From the NCBI GenBank assembly GCA_046153875.1, contig JBJXFE010000053.1, positions 1-64,000 of the forward strand: a stretch of DNA of 64,000 nt, given 5' to 3'. The stretch is from JBJXFE01 sp046153875 (lineage in GTDB: Bacteria; Planctomycetota; Phycisphaerae; Phycisphaerales; UBA1924). Below are positions 29,038-40,230 of the stretch, piece after piece (the stretch's first letter is position 1; each line of letters starts with the position of its first letter). Position numbers and translations under genes: made by a program. A model generated the notes under the pieces. The model saw nothing but the letters and a program-made list of their open reading frames with translations, did no database searches and was not told the DNA's origin.

Positions 29038-29997
29038 ATGAGCGATCCGCTCGCTGAAAACCGTTCGCCGCCGGCTTCCAGCTTCCGATGGAGGCCCGTG
29101 GTCGGCTTCGTCGTTGGCGTGGCGCTGCTGGGTGCGGCGGTGTGGGCCGTGGGGACGCAGGAGTTCGCGGCGCTGCGGTCGGTAGCCGCGGAGCAGTTCG
29201 GGTTGGTGCTGGCTCTCGCGGCGCTCGCTGCGGTCAACTGGCTGCTGATGAGCGAGGTGTTCCACGCGCTGATGACGCCCTACGGCGTGGTGAGCCGGCG
29301 CGAGATGCGGGCACTGATCGGCGCTTCGTGGCTCTTGAACTACCTCCCGATGCGTCCGGGGCTGCTCGGGCGGGTGGCGTACCACAAGGCCGTGAACGGA
29401 ATCGCCGTGACCGACTCGGCGAAGGCGGTCGCCGCGAACATCGGGTGCGGACTGGTCTCGCTCGGGTGCGGGCTGCTGGCGCCGCTCGCCGCGCGGGTCT
29501 GGCCGCAGGATGACGCGGCGTGGAGCGTGGCGTTCTCCGTGCCACTGGTCGGGCTGGTGGCGTGCTCGCTGTCGTGTGGCGCTGCGGGCCTCCCGCGGGC
29601 GCGATCGTGGGCCTACGCCGCGCTGCTGCGGTATCTCGACCTGATGGTGTGGGGCGTGCGATACTTCGTGGTGTTCATGATCGTGGGGCATGAGCTTCAC
29701 CCGGTCGAGGCCGCAGCGATTGCGGTGGTGAGCCAGGTGGCGAGCCTGGTCCCGATCGTGGGGAACGGCCTGGGCATCCGCGAGTGGGCCGTGGGGTTGA
29801 CGGCGGCGGCGCTTCCGGTGTGGATGAGGGGTGAAGGGGAGCTGGGCCGGGAAGTCGGCCTCGCGGCGGACCTTGTGAACCGCGCCGCCGAAGTGGCCGC
29901 GGCCGTCCCCGTGGGCCTCTTCGCGGCCTGGTGGCTGGCCCGGAACCGGTCGGCCCGCCTGCCGAAACCCGAAACCGAGCGGGGTCCGGCGGAGTAG
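29038..29997 (+). CDS. LPG synthase/flippase-like integral membrane protein
   Basis: 319 residues with about eight hydrophobic segments. Sequence features of the lysylphosphatidylglycerol synthase transmembrane family (UPF0104) are present: LNYLPMRPGLLGRVAYHK in the second third and VPIVGNGLGIREWAVG near 240. Members act as lipid flippases or in glycolipid handling in the inner membrane. No catalytic aminoacyl-transferase domain is attached, so lipid flipping rather than lysylation is likely. It stands 46 bases after the TPR gene and may be part of the same unit. Confidence 0.72.
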   Translation: MSDPLAENRSPPASSFRWRPVVGFVVGVALLGAAVWAVGTQEFAALRSVAAEQFGLVLALAALAAVNWLLMSEVFHALMTPYGVVSRREMRALIGASWLLNYLPMRPGLLGRVAYHKAVNGIAVTDSAKAVAANIGCGLVSLGCGLLAPLAARVWPQDDAAWSVAFSVPLVGLVACSLSCGAAGLPRARSWAYAALLRYLDLMVWGVRYFVVFMIVGHELHPVEAAAIAVVSQVASLVPIVGNGLGIREWAVGLTAAALPVWMRGEGELGREVGLAADLVNRAAEVAAAVPVGLFAAWWLARNRSARLPKPETERGPAE

Positions 29998-29999
29998 AG

Positions 30000-30017
30000 A
30001 CTTGTAGCTTCACAAGT
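30000..30017. other. small inverted repeat after flippase gene
   Basis: ACTTGT and ACAAGT flank AGCTTC, three bases after the stop. It could be an operator for the yhbH side or a weak hairpin; nothing else supports a role. Confidence 0.2.
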
Positions 30018-30151
30018 GCATCCGGGGTGTTATCGAGACGACGATCCGGCGGGCGTCTGGGCTCGCCGCGCGTTTGGGTCGATCTAGTGCGGGGTGCGCG
30101 CCCGCTGTGGATGGGCGCCCCGCCCCGGAAACGAGCCAGGACGGTTCGGCG

Positions 30152-31267
<1,116 letters not shown>

Positions 31268-31671
31268 ACCACGGTGAGTTCGGGCCGCGACGCGTGCAAC
31301 GCCCCTGCACCCCGCGACACCCGCGCGGTTCGCGCCGCCTATGACGCCGGCGTAAGGCCGGAAACAGGGGTGAGGCCGGGGTTTGGCGGGGAATCCGCCG
31401 CCTGCGATCCCGAGCCGCCGCCCCGCCGACCCGATGAGCGAAAGTCGCTCCTCGGAATCGGTCGATCCTCACAGTCAACGGCCAGAGGGCGCGCTCGCGC
31501 TGCGGACCGGCCAATCACAGATCGAAGTCAGTGGAGCGGGAGGCGGTTCCCGCGGGCGGCGTCGCGCGGCATTCGTCCGTCGCGGCGCAAACCCCGAGCG
31601 CTGAGGCGCGTTCAGGGTGCTCGCGAGAACCTGTGCGGGTCGATCGGGACCAGGGGAGAGGGAGACCTCTC
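31268..31671 (+). other. intergenic region before the Ig-like protein gene
   Basis: 404 nt. Frames crossing it are arginine-rich and lack starts with ribosome binding sites. GGAGAGGGAGA at about 31654-31664 serves the gene that follows. I see no promoter pair or RNA gene. Confidence 0.4.
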
Positions 31672-33891
31672 ATGCGGTCCGGCACTTGTGCGGCGTATCT
31701 GGCGGCGGCGGCGGGTCTGTTGTGCGGCGGCGTCGCCGCGGCGCAGACGATTCACCCCGAGGTGGAGCCCAACGACTCGAAGGCGGCGGCCAACGTGGTC
31801 GCCGGGCTTGTCCACGGCGACCGCATCACCGGACTCACACGCGGCGGGCTCGCCAACGGGCTCGACACGAGCCTGGACTGCTTCCTGGTCTCGGCCGCGG
31901 TACTGCCCCCGGGCGTCTACCGCCACCAGCTCAACGTCGTGAGCACGCCGCTCACCGGCTTGACCCTGGGCCTGCGCGGGCTCGATCAGACCGCCGCCGG
32001 CGCGATCGTCGCCGCATCGGACGTGCAGGTCGCGTCGGGCATCGTCAGTGCGGGCGTCACCCTCTCGAGCGTGTGGTACGGGTTCGGACGGCAGGAGCGC
32101 GTGTACATCCGCATGACGGGCACGGCCGCCAGCCAGCCGTACATCCTCGAGTTCACGACCACACCCGCCGCGGTGACGCCGATCGCGGGCACGTTCGCGG
32201 CCGGCACCATGACATTCCTCGTCGAGGCGGTCTTCGGCAACCCCGACGCCGAGGTCTGGCTCTACGACGCCAACATGAACCCGGTCTCCGGCGGCAATAA
32301 CGACGACCCGGTGACGCCGATGTCGTCGCTGGACCGGGCGAGCATGACCCGGAATCTCGCGGCGGGCACGTACTACATGGCCGTGGGCGTGGCGAACATG
32401 TCCAACCACCTTGCCTCGCCGATGGACGAGGCGACGCCGGCCGACGACGACGTGCTGGACTTCGCCGGCGCGCTCGTGCCCGCGGGCGGGCTGCCCGTGA
32501 ACCGCACCGGCAACATCACGATCATGGACGCCGCGGGTCTGGTCACGCTCCCCGCGGTTCCGATGACGACGACCGCCCGCTGGTACCAGTTCCAGGTGGG
32601 CGGCGGGTGCGTGTCGCCGTCGATCGAGGGCGAGCCGATGTCGCTGGCGGTGACGGCGGGGCAGCCGGCGGTGCTGGACGTGGTCGCGACGGGCACCGAG
32701 CCGCTCTCGTACCAGTGGGAGTTCAACGGCGTGACCATCCCCGGCGCGACCGGGCCGACGCACACCATCGCGTCCGCGCTCCTGACCCACACGGGCGCGT
32801 ACTCGGTGGTCGTGACCAACGGGTGCGGGCAGGTCGAATCCGCGTCGGCGCAGCTCGCCGTCTCGCCGCTCGGCCCGTCCATTGTCATTCAGCCGCAGTC
32901 CCAGGCGCTCTGCCTGGGTGAAGAGGTCTACCTCACCGTCGAAGCGTCGGCGAACCTGGGCGCGCCGCTCGGGTTCCAGTGGCGCAAGGACGGCGTGGCG
33001 ATCCCGCTCGCGTGGAACTCGTACCACCAGTTCAGCCTGCTCTCGGCGGGCGATGCGGGGCTGTATGACTGCGTCGTGACCGAGGTCGGCGTGGGCTCGA
33101 CGACGAGCGACGTGGCGGCGGTCTCCGTCCGCACCGACCCGCCGGTGATCACCCTCAACGGCGCGGCCAACATGCAGATCCCGGTGCTGGGCACCTACAC
33201 GGAGCCGGGCGCGAGCGCAACCGACGACTGCGACCCGTCCGTGGCCGTGCTGATCGGCGGCGACTCCGTCAACACCCAGGTGCCGGGGATGTACGTCGTG
33301 ACCTACGACGCGATGGACTCGCAGGGCTACGCAGCGGCCACCGTGCAGCGCTACGTCCACGTCGTGGACACGGTGAAGCCGAAGGTGTTCCTGTCGATCC
33401 GTTGGCCGATCCTCTGGCCGCTCAACCACACACTGGCGAAGGTGGGGCTGAGCACGGCCGCGAAGGACCCGAGCCAGCCGTCCGGCCCGCCCCTCACGGT
33501 CAAGGTCCGCGTGTTCAGCGATGAGCCGGAGTTGCCGGCCGACAAGAACGATCCGACGGCCCGCCATGCGCCCGACGCCAAGAACATCGCCCACAACACG
33601 CTGCGGCTGCGGCGCGAGCGGCAGCCAAAGGGCAACGGGCGCGTCTACCTGGTCATGGCCTCGGCGCGCGACGAGTCGGGGAACATGGGCTTCGCGTTCG
33701 GCACGGTCGTCGCGCCGCGCTGGTGCGGGCTGTGGTCGCTCAAGAAGGTCCTGGCCGAGGCGAAGGTGATCCGCACCGCGGCCGCGGCCGCGGCGAACAC
33801 CGCCACGACGGAGCAGGCGGTGGTGGACGCCCTGAAGGCCAAGGGCTACTCGGAGCACGGTCTGGCCAAGCCGCGCGGGCCGTACCAGTAG
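31672..33891 (+). CDS. secreted protein with Ig-like and DUF5011-type domains
   Basis: 739 residues. A signal peptide lies at 1-24 (ends GVAAA|QTI). Next comes a domain beginning EVEPNDSKAAANVVAG, the usual opening of PPC/DVUA0089-like extracellular domains. Two Ig-like domains follow: near 330-400 (PLSYQWEFNGVTIPGATG) and near 405-485 (GFQWRKDGVAIPL). A DUF5011-like domain lies near 490-565 (YTEPGASATDDCDPS, YVVTYDAMDSQG). The end is a cysteine-free, lysine-rich helical part. It is probably a surface adhesin or structural protein. No sorting tail is seen. Confidence 0.75.
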   Translation: MRSGTCAAYLAAAAGLLCGGVAAAQTIHPEVEPNDSKAAANVVAGLVHGDRITGLTRGGLANGLDTSLDCFLVSAAVLPPGVYRHQLNVVSTPLTGLTLGLRGLDQTAAGAIVAASDVQVASGIVSAGVTLSSVWYGFGRQERVYIRMTGTAASQPYILEFTTTPAAVTPIAGTFAAGTMTFLVEAVFGNPDAEVWLYDANMNPVSGGNNDDPVTPMSSLDRASMTRNLAAGTYYMAVGVANMSNHLASPMDEATPADDDVLDFAGALVPAGGLPVNRTGNITIMDAAGLVTLPAVPMTTTARWYQFQVGGGCVSPSIEGEPMSLAVTAGQPAVLDVVATGTEPLSYQWEFNGVTIPGATGPTHTIASALLTHTGAYSVVVTNGCGQVESASAQLAVSPLGPSIVIQPQSQALCLGEEVYLTVEASANLGAPLGFQWRKDGVAIPLAWNSYHQFSLLSAGDAGLYDCVVTEVGVGSTTSDVAAVSVRTDPPVITLNGAANMQIPVLGTYTEPGASATDDCDPSVAVLIGGDSVNTQVPGMYVVTYDAMDSQGYAAATVQRYVHVVDTVKPKVFLSIRWPILWPLNHTLAKVGLSTAAKDPSQPSGPPLTVKVRVFSDEPELPADKNDPTARHAPDAKNIAHNTLRLRRERQPKGNGRVYLVMASARDESGNMGFAFGTVVAPRWCGLWSLKKVLAEAKVIRTAAAAAANTATTEQAVVDALKAKGYSEHGLAKPRGPYQ

Positions 33892-33914
33892 CGGCGGCTT
33901 GAAGCCGGCATGAT

Positions 33915-33948
33915 GCCGCACGGGCGCTCGGACGTGCGCCCGTGCGGC
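33915..33948. terminator. hairpin terminator between convergent genes
   Basis: A perfect 13-bp GC stem (33915-33927 with 33936-33948) with loop TCGGACGT, 24 bases after the Ig-like protein gene. No T-run follows. Confidence 0.55.
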
Positions 33949-33970
33949 GGGTGAGGCGAGGGAATCAATG

Positions 33971-34018
33971 ACGGGCGCAGGCTCCCGGGCGCGTAGGGGC
34001 CTGCGCCCGTGAGCGTTT
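33971..34018. terminator. second hairpin terminator between convergent genes
   Basis: ACGGGCGCAGGC (33971-33982) pairs with GCCTGCGCCCGT (33999-34010), followed by GAGCGTTTT. With the hairpin just before, it separates the convergent Ig-like and mqnE genes. Confidence 0.65.
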
Positions 34019-34076
34019 TGCGTGCGTGATGGCCGCCGTGTGCGCACGGTGTGCACCGGCAGTTGCTCGGGAGGCC

Positions 34077-35462
34077 TCAGCAATCTCGCGGCGCCGCGAT
34101 AGCCCACCGCACGCCATCCCGCACCACCCTCCGATACAGCGTGTCACGCTCGACCGGCGTGAAGCCCGCCTCGCGGATGGCTTTCTGCAGCGTCCACGTG
34201 CTGACTTCCTGGTGGGTGGACGAGCCGCCGACCTTCGTGATGTCGTACCAGACGATCGTGCCGTCGATGTCGTCCGCGCCGCACTGGAGCATGAGCTGGG
34301 CCATGGCGAGCGTCTGCATGATCCAGAAGGCCTTGACGTGCGGGATGTTGTCGAGCATCAGGCGCGCGATCGCCAGCGTGCGGAGGTTCTCCAGCCCCGC
34401 CGGGCCGGGCAGGTGCTCGAGGTCGCTGCCGTCGGGGAAGAACGGGAGCGGGATGATGGCCTGGAAGCGGCCGCCGCAGGCGGCCGGGGAAGTGGCAGAG
34501 TGGCACAGTGGCGGAGTGGCAGGGTGAGAGGGTCCGGACGAGGCGGCCGAAGACTCGAGTGAAATGCCGCCCCCGTTCGAGCACTTCGCCACTTCGCCAC
34601 TGTGCCACTTCGTCACTTCCGGCCTCGCCAGGGCCTCATCCTGCGCCCGCCGCAGCATGTCCATATGGACGAGCCGCTCGTGCCGCTGCTCGATGTGCCC
34701 GTAGAGGATCGTGGCGTTCGTGTTCAATCCCAGTTCGTGCGCCACCCGGTGAACGTCGAGCCAGACGTCGGAGCGGATCTTGCCCTTGAACGCCTCGTCG
34801 TGCACGCGGTCGTCGAAGACCTCGGCCCCGCCGCCCGGCAGCGAGCCCAGCCCGGCTTCCTTCAGGCGCGAGAGCACCCAGCGGATGCCCTCCTTGCGGG
34901 CCTCGCGCCCCGCGTCGGTCGGGTCGTTCGCGCCCTTGTAGACCTTGGCGATGCGGGCGAGATGGACGATCTCAACGGCCGTGAACGCCTTGACGTGCAG
35001 GTCGGACCCCAGCGAGCGGGCCGTCTCGCGGACGGTGCGGACGAGGTCGGGGTAGTAGTCCCAGGGCAGGTAGGGGTGGAGACCGCCGACGGAGTGGATT
35101 TCGGTGGCGCCCGCCTCGACCGCGCGCTTCACCTCTTCGCGCACGTAGTCCATGTCGCGGGTGTACGCCCCTTCGTCGTCCTTCTTGCGGTAGAACTCGC
35201 AGAACCTGCAGGCGAGGGCGCAGACGTTCGAGTAGTTCAGGTGGCGGTTGACGTTGTAGTACGCGATGTCGCCGTGCAGCCGCCGGCGCACGCCGTCCGC
35301 GAGCTCGCACAGGGTCCAGAGGTCCGGCGTGGTGTAGAGCAGGTCGCCGTCGTCGAGGGTGAGGCGTTCACCGCGTAAAACCTTGTCGCGGATCGTATCG
35401 AGGCGCGGGTCCACGCGCGGACCGCGTCGCGGGAGTGGGGGGCGCGCGGTTTCGGTGAGCAT
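34077..35462 (-). CDS. mqnE: aminofutalosine synthase MqnE with repeat insertion
   Basis: 461 residues from the ATG at 35462; a GTG three codons earlier is possible. The radical SAM cluster motif is C81-x3-C85-x2-C88 (CALACRFCEFYR). HSVGGLHPYLPWDYY, PGGGAEVFDDRV and HLPGPAGLENLRTLAIARLM are family hallmarks. MqnE joins 3-[(1-carboxyvinyl)oxy]benzoate to SAM in the futalosine route to menaquinone. Residues about 280-326, between DEALAR and GGRFQAIIPLPF, are an insertion encoded by an inverted octamer-repeat element. Without it the protein would be close to the usual size. The frame stays open, so activity is likely but unproven. Confidence 0.9.
   Translation of the reverse strand: MLTETARPPLPRRGPRVDPRLDTIRDKVLRGERLTLDDGDLLYTTPDLWTLCELADGVRRRLHGDIAYYNVNRHLNYSNVCALACRFCEFYRKKDDEGAYTRDMDYVREEVKRAVEAGATEIHSVGGLHPYLPWDYYPDLVRTVRETARSLGSDLHVKAFTAVEIVHLARIAKVYKGANDPTDAGREARKEGIRWVLSRLKEAGLGSLPGGGAEVFDDRVHDEAFKGKIRSDVWLDVHRVAHELGLNTNATILYGHIEQRHERLVHMDMLRRAQDEALARPEVTKWHSGEVAKCSNGGGISLESSAASSGPSHPATPPLCHSATSPAACGGRFQAIIPLPFFPDGSDLEHLPGPAGLENLRTLAIARLMLDNIPHVKAFWIMQTLAMAQLMLQCGADDIDGTIVWYDITKVGGSSTHQEVSTWTLQKAIREAGFTPVERDTLYRRVVRDGVRWAIAAPRDC
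34486..34622. repeat. inverted octamer-array element inside mqnE
   Basis: The left arm (34486-34526) is built of 8-bp units AGTGGCAG, AGTGGCAC, AGTGGCGG, AGTGGCAG. The right arm (34582-34622) is its near-exact reverse complement, with units CACTTCGC twice, CACTGTGC, CACTTCGT. The 55-nt core between them shows no repeat. It is read in frame as part of mqnE. Confidence 0.88.
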
Positions 35463-35539
35463 CGTGGTCACGGGCGGGCTTTCAGTGGTTCCTGAAACCA
35501 GTGTAGGGGCGCCCGAGCGAGGCGGCAGTTCGCGGATGG

Positions 35540-35648
35540 TCGGATGGCAGAGTTGCAGATCAGCAGATGTGCAGACCCGAGCCGCGCACCGGAGAGCAGC
35601 CTGCCGGCCCGGCTGCCGGCGCGCTGCGATCTGCCCATCTGCGATCTC
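35540..35648. repeat. inverted octamer-array element between mqnE and sulfotransferase
   Basis: The left arm (about 35540-35575) repeats GCAGATNN-like units every 8 bp. The right arm (35623-35648) carries the inverse (ATCTGCNN). A core of about 47 nt lies between. It has the same layout as the element inside mqnE but a different unit, and it occupies the shared upstream region of two divergent genes. Confidence 0.7.
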
Positions 35649-35682
35649 GCGCCGCGCGCCCGCGTAGACTCGCCGCTCCCCG

Positions 35683-37302
35683 ATGAACGAACCCCTCTCT
35701 CGATTCCTGCGCGCCCTGGCTCCGATGCCGCACTTCATGAGCCTCGCGCCGCTGGACGCGTGGGTACGGTTGCTCTTCTTCCCGTGGGCACGTGTCGGGG
35801 TCGTCTATCTGCCCCGCGTCGTCATGGGGCTCTTCACATCGGCGATCGCCACGGCGCTGACGCTCCCCGAGCGGGTGCTGCTCGCGCCGGTCCTGTGGCT
35901 CGCCGGCGCGCGATCCCGGTGGCGGCTGCGGCACCCTCCCGGCGTGGTGATCGTGCTCGGCTACCCACGGTCCGGGACGACGCACCTGCACTACCTGCTG
36001 TCGTGCAATCCGCGGTTCTGGACGCCGCGCTGGCACCACGCCGTGGCCCCGCAGGGGTTCTTCCTGAGCTGGTCGTTCCTCCGCGTGATGCTCGTCCCGT
36101 TCCTCTCGAACACGCGGCTCATGGACGACATGGCGTTCGGGCCGGAATGGCCGGCGGAGGACGAGTTCGCGGTGAACAACTGGTGCCTGGCGTCGTCGCT
36201 GCCCGGGCGGCTGATCGTGCCGCGGCTGCACGGGCACTATCACCGCTTCCACGGGCTCGATGAGCTCACGCCGCGGGAGCGGTCGCGGTGGCGGCGGTAC
36301 ACGTGGGCGTTCGCGTGGAAGCTCGCGCGCCTCGCGCGTTCGCGGGCGATCCTGCTCAAGAGCCCGAGTCACACGGCGCGGGTGCGTGAGTTGACGGACC
36401 TGTTCGGCGCGGAGCGGGTCCGGTACGTCCACATCTCCCGCGACCCGCGGGCGGTCGTCGCGTCGAACCTCTCGATGCTGCGCCGGGCGCAGGTCTATCA
36501 CCTGCACGGCGCGCCGGACGCGGAGGCGATCCGCCGCGGGCTCGCCGACGAACTCGTCGCCACGGAGGAGAAGTACCGGCGCGAGGCGGTGCAGGCCGCG
36601 TCCGGGGGCGCGCGCGTCAGCGAAGTCCGCTACCAGGATCTCGTCGCCGACCCGATGGGCGAGATGCGCCGGGTTCACGACGAGTTGGGCCTCGACTGGA
36701 CGCCCGCCGTCGAAGCCGGTCTGGCGCGATACCTCCACACCGTCGCCGACTACCGCGCGGCGACACCCGCCGGCGGGGGGCCGGGAGGCGCGTCGACCCC
36801 GGAGCCGAAGCTGGACGCGCTCGCCCGCGACTTCGGGCACGATCGCCCGACGGTCGCGGTGAAGCCCCTTCCGCCCGTCGTGCCCGCGGCGCTGGCGCCC
36901 CGACCCCGCGCGGGGCTGACCCTCGTGGTGTCGGCGGCCCTCGCCGTGCTCGCCTGGGTCGGTATCGCGCGCGTCGTCGGCGACCGGTGCGACTGGATCA
37001 TCTGGCCGATCGGCGCCGCGATCGGCTACGCCGCGGTCCGCGCGGCTCGGGCAGGATCGACGCGGCTGGGCCTGGCGGCGACGGCGGCGACACTTCTCGT
37101 GCTGCTCGCAGCGTTCTGGCCCGCGACGTTCTTCTCCGAGTACTACCCGCGGCCGGTCCGCAACTGGCGGTGGAAAGAGGACGTGTGGGAATCGACGTGG
37201 ACCGGGTTCTGGGAGACGGGCAACGTCCCGTGGATCGTGATCGGGCTCCTCTCGGCCTACCGGTTCGCGTCCCGCAGGCACGTCCACCCGCCCGGGGGCT
37301 GA
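35683..37302 (+). CDS. sulfotransferase with C-terminal membrane helices
   Basis: 539 residues. The PAPS 5'-phosphosulfate loop is GYPRSGTTHLHYLL (about 97-110), and the 3'-phosphate motif is VHISRDPRAVVASNLSML near 250. One or two hydrophobic segments precede the catalytic part (about 38-75). After residue 405 come two or three more membrane helices (LTLVVSAALAVLAWVGIA, LGLAATAATLLVLLAAF, NVPWIVIGLLSAYRFA). It would transfer sulfate from PAPS to a membrane-proximal acceptor, perhaps a lipid or glycan. The helical tail is unusual for this family. The real start could lie a little upstream of the repeat, but ATG 35683 fits. Confidence 0.8.
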   Translation: MNEPLSRFLRALAPMPHFMSLAPLDAWVRLLFFPWARVGVVYLPRVVMGLFTSAIATALTLPERVLLAPVLWLAGARSRWRLRHPPGVVIVLGYPRSGTTHLHYLLSCNPRFWTPRWHHAVAPQGFFLSWSFLRVMLVPFLSNTRLMDDMAFGPEWPAEDEFAVNNWCLASSLPGRLIVPRLHGHYHRFHGLDELTPRERSRWRRYTWAFAWKLARLARSRAILLKSPSHTARVRELTDLFGAERVRYVHISRDPRAVVASNLSMLRRAQVYHLHGAPDAEAIRRGLADELVATEEKYRREAVQAASGGARVSEVRYQDLVADPMGEMRRVHDELGLDWTPAVEAGLARYLHTVADYRAATPAGGGPGGASTPEPKLDALARDFGHDRPTVAVKPLPPVVPAALAPRPRAGLTLVVSAALAVLAWVGIARVVGDRCDWIIWPIGAAIGYAAVRAARAGSTRLGLAATAATLLVLLAAFWPATFFSEYYPRPVRNWRWKEDVWESTWTGFWETGNVPWIVIGLLSAYRFASRRHVHPPGG

Positions 37303-37465
37303 ACCGCGGAATCAGCAACGGGGATGCATGGACGAGAGGCCTGCCACTTCGGCAGCCCGGTACGCCGGGGCACCGATTCCGGCGGGTCGGGAGCGTGCGG
37401 GGCTCGCACAGGGCCGCCGAGCGTCCGCGAATTCGCGTCCCCAGGCCGCTCGACCGACGCTCCGC

Positions 37466-37481
37466 TGGCACTACGCTTGCA
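37466..37481 (+). promoter_or_regulatory. sigma-54-type (-24/-12) promoter of dnaK
   Basis: TGGCAC (37466-37471), five bases, then TTGCA (37477-37481): a full match to the -24/-12 consensus TGGCAC-N5-TTGCW. Transcription would start near 37493, 55 nt before the dnaK ATG. No sigma-70 pair and no CIRCE inverted repeat were seen in the 245-nt gap. The motif is seen; use by RpoN is inferred. Confidence 0.55.
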
Positions 37482-37547
37482 AACAAGACAAACGAATCGG
37501 GTCGAAACCGCCGACGATAAGCGGTTCGGCACGCGTGAGGAACGGAC

Positions 37548-39470
<1,923 letters not shown>

Positions 39471-39518
39471 GAAGAGACGAAGAGACGAAGAGACGAAGAG
39501 ACGAAGAGACGAAGAGAC
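39471..39518 (+). repeat. octamer tandem array after dnaK
   Basis: Six perfect copies of the 8-bp unit GAAGAGAC start directly at the base after the dnaK stop codon. They lie in the 3' untranslated part, before the terminator. Confidence 0.95.
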
Positions 39519-39524
39519 GGAGTC

Positions 39525-39554
39525 AAGCCCCCTGCGATGAGCCGGGGGTTTTTT
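39525..39554. terminator. dnaK terminator
   Basis: AAGCCCCC (39525-39532) pairs with GGGGGTTT (39544-39551) over an 11-nt loop and runs into T6. The T-run touches the stop codon of the convergent rdgB gene, so the hairpin probably also serves that side. Confidence 0.85.
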
Positions 39555-40195
39555 CATGTCCGATGCGCGCGGAGCCGGTCCGCCATCGCCCGGGCCGCGG
39601 CGCCGCGATGGCTCAGGTGGTTCTTCTCGTCGGGCGGCAGTTCGGCACTGGTGCGCGAGAAGTCCGGCGCGACCAGAAAGAGCGGGTCATAGCCGAAGCC
39701 TCTGATCCCGCGCGGCACATCGCCCGGCAGACCGATGCGGCCTTCGAACGCTCCCCTTGAGACTGCTCCAACCCCCTCGATCCCCGCCAGCACCATCACG
39801 CAAAGGAACCGGGCCGTCCGCCGCTCGGGCGGCACGCCTTCAAACTCGCGCAGCAAGCGGGCGTTGTTGGCCGCGTCGCGCTCGGCGCGGCTCAGCCCCG
39901 TCTCCACGCCGTCCGTCGAGTAGTGGCTGCTGATCACGCCCGGGGCCCCGCCGAGCGCGTCCACCTCGAGGCCCGAGTCGTCGGCGAGGCACAGGCGTCG
40001 GGTCTGGGCCGCGTAGGAGAGCGCCTTGATCGTCGCGTTCTCATCGAACGTGGACCCGTGTTCCACGGGTTCGCTGAAACGCTCGTGGCCGGGCAGGTCT
40101 TTCAGGCCGATCACCGCCACACCGGCGGCGGCGAAGATCGCGCGCAGCTCCTCGATCTTGTGCGGGTTCGCGGTGGCGAGCACGATCGGGTCCAT
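39554..40195 (-). CDS. rdgB: XTP/dITP pyrophosphatase (RdgB/HAM1)
   Basis: 213 residues. LATANPHKIEELR opens the protein; TFDENATIKAL, LADDSGLEVDALGGAPG and GFGYDPLFL are the family motifs. The enzyme removes non-canonical purine nucleotides such as XTP and dITP. Start at ATG 40195; the three extra residues of the longer frame are not needed. It is convergent with dnaK and divergent from the aldehyde dehydrogenase gene, with a 35-base gap. Confidence 0.94.
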   Translation of the reverse strand: MDPIVLATANPHKIEELRAIFAAAGVAVIGLKDLPGHERFSEPVEHGSTFDENATIKALSYAAQTRRLCLADDSGLEVDALGGAPGVISSHYSTDGVETGLSRAERDAANNARLLREFEGVPPERRTARFLCVMVLAGIEGVGAVSRGAFEGRIGLPGDVPRGIRGFGYDPLFLVAPDFSRTSAELPPDEKNHLSHRGAAARAMADRLRAHRT

Positions 40196-40230
40196 CGCTG
40201 GCACAGGGTACGCCGACGGGCCGGAGGCTC

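Noticed and set aside
34077..35738. mqnE starting at 35738
   Set aside because: The added 92 residues cross the intergenic repeat element and have no family likeness; ATG 35462 precedes the conserved part.
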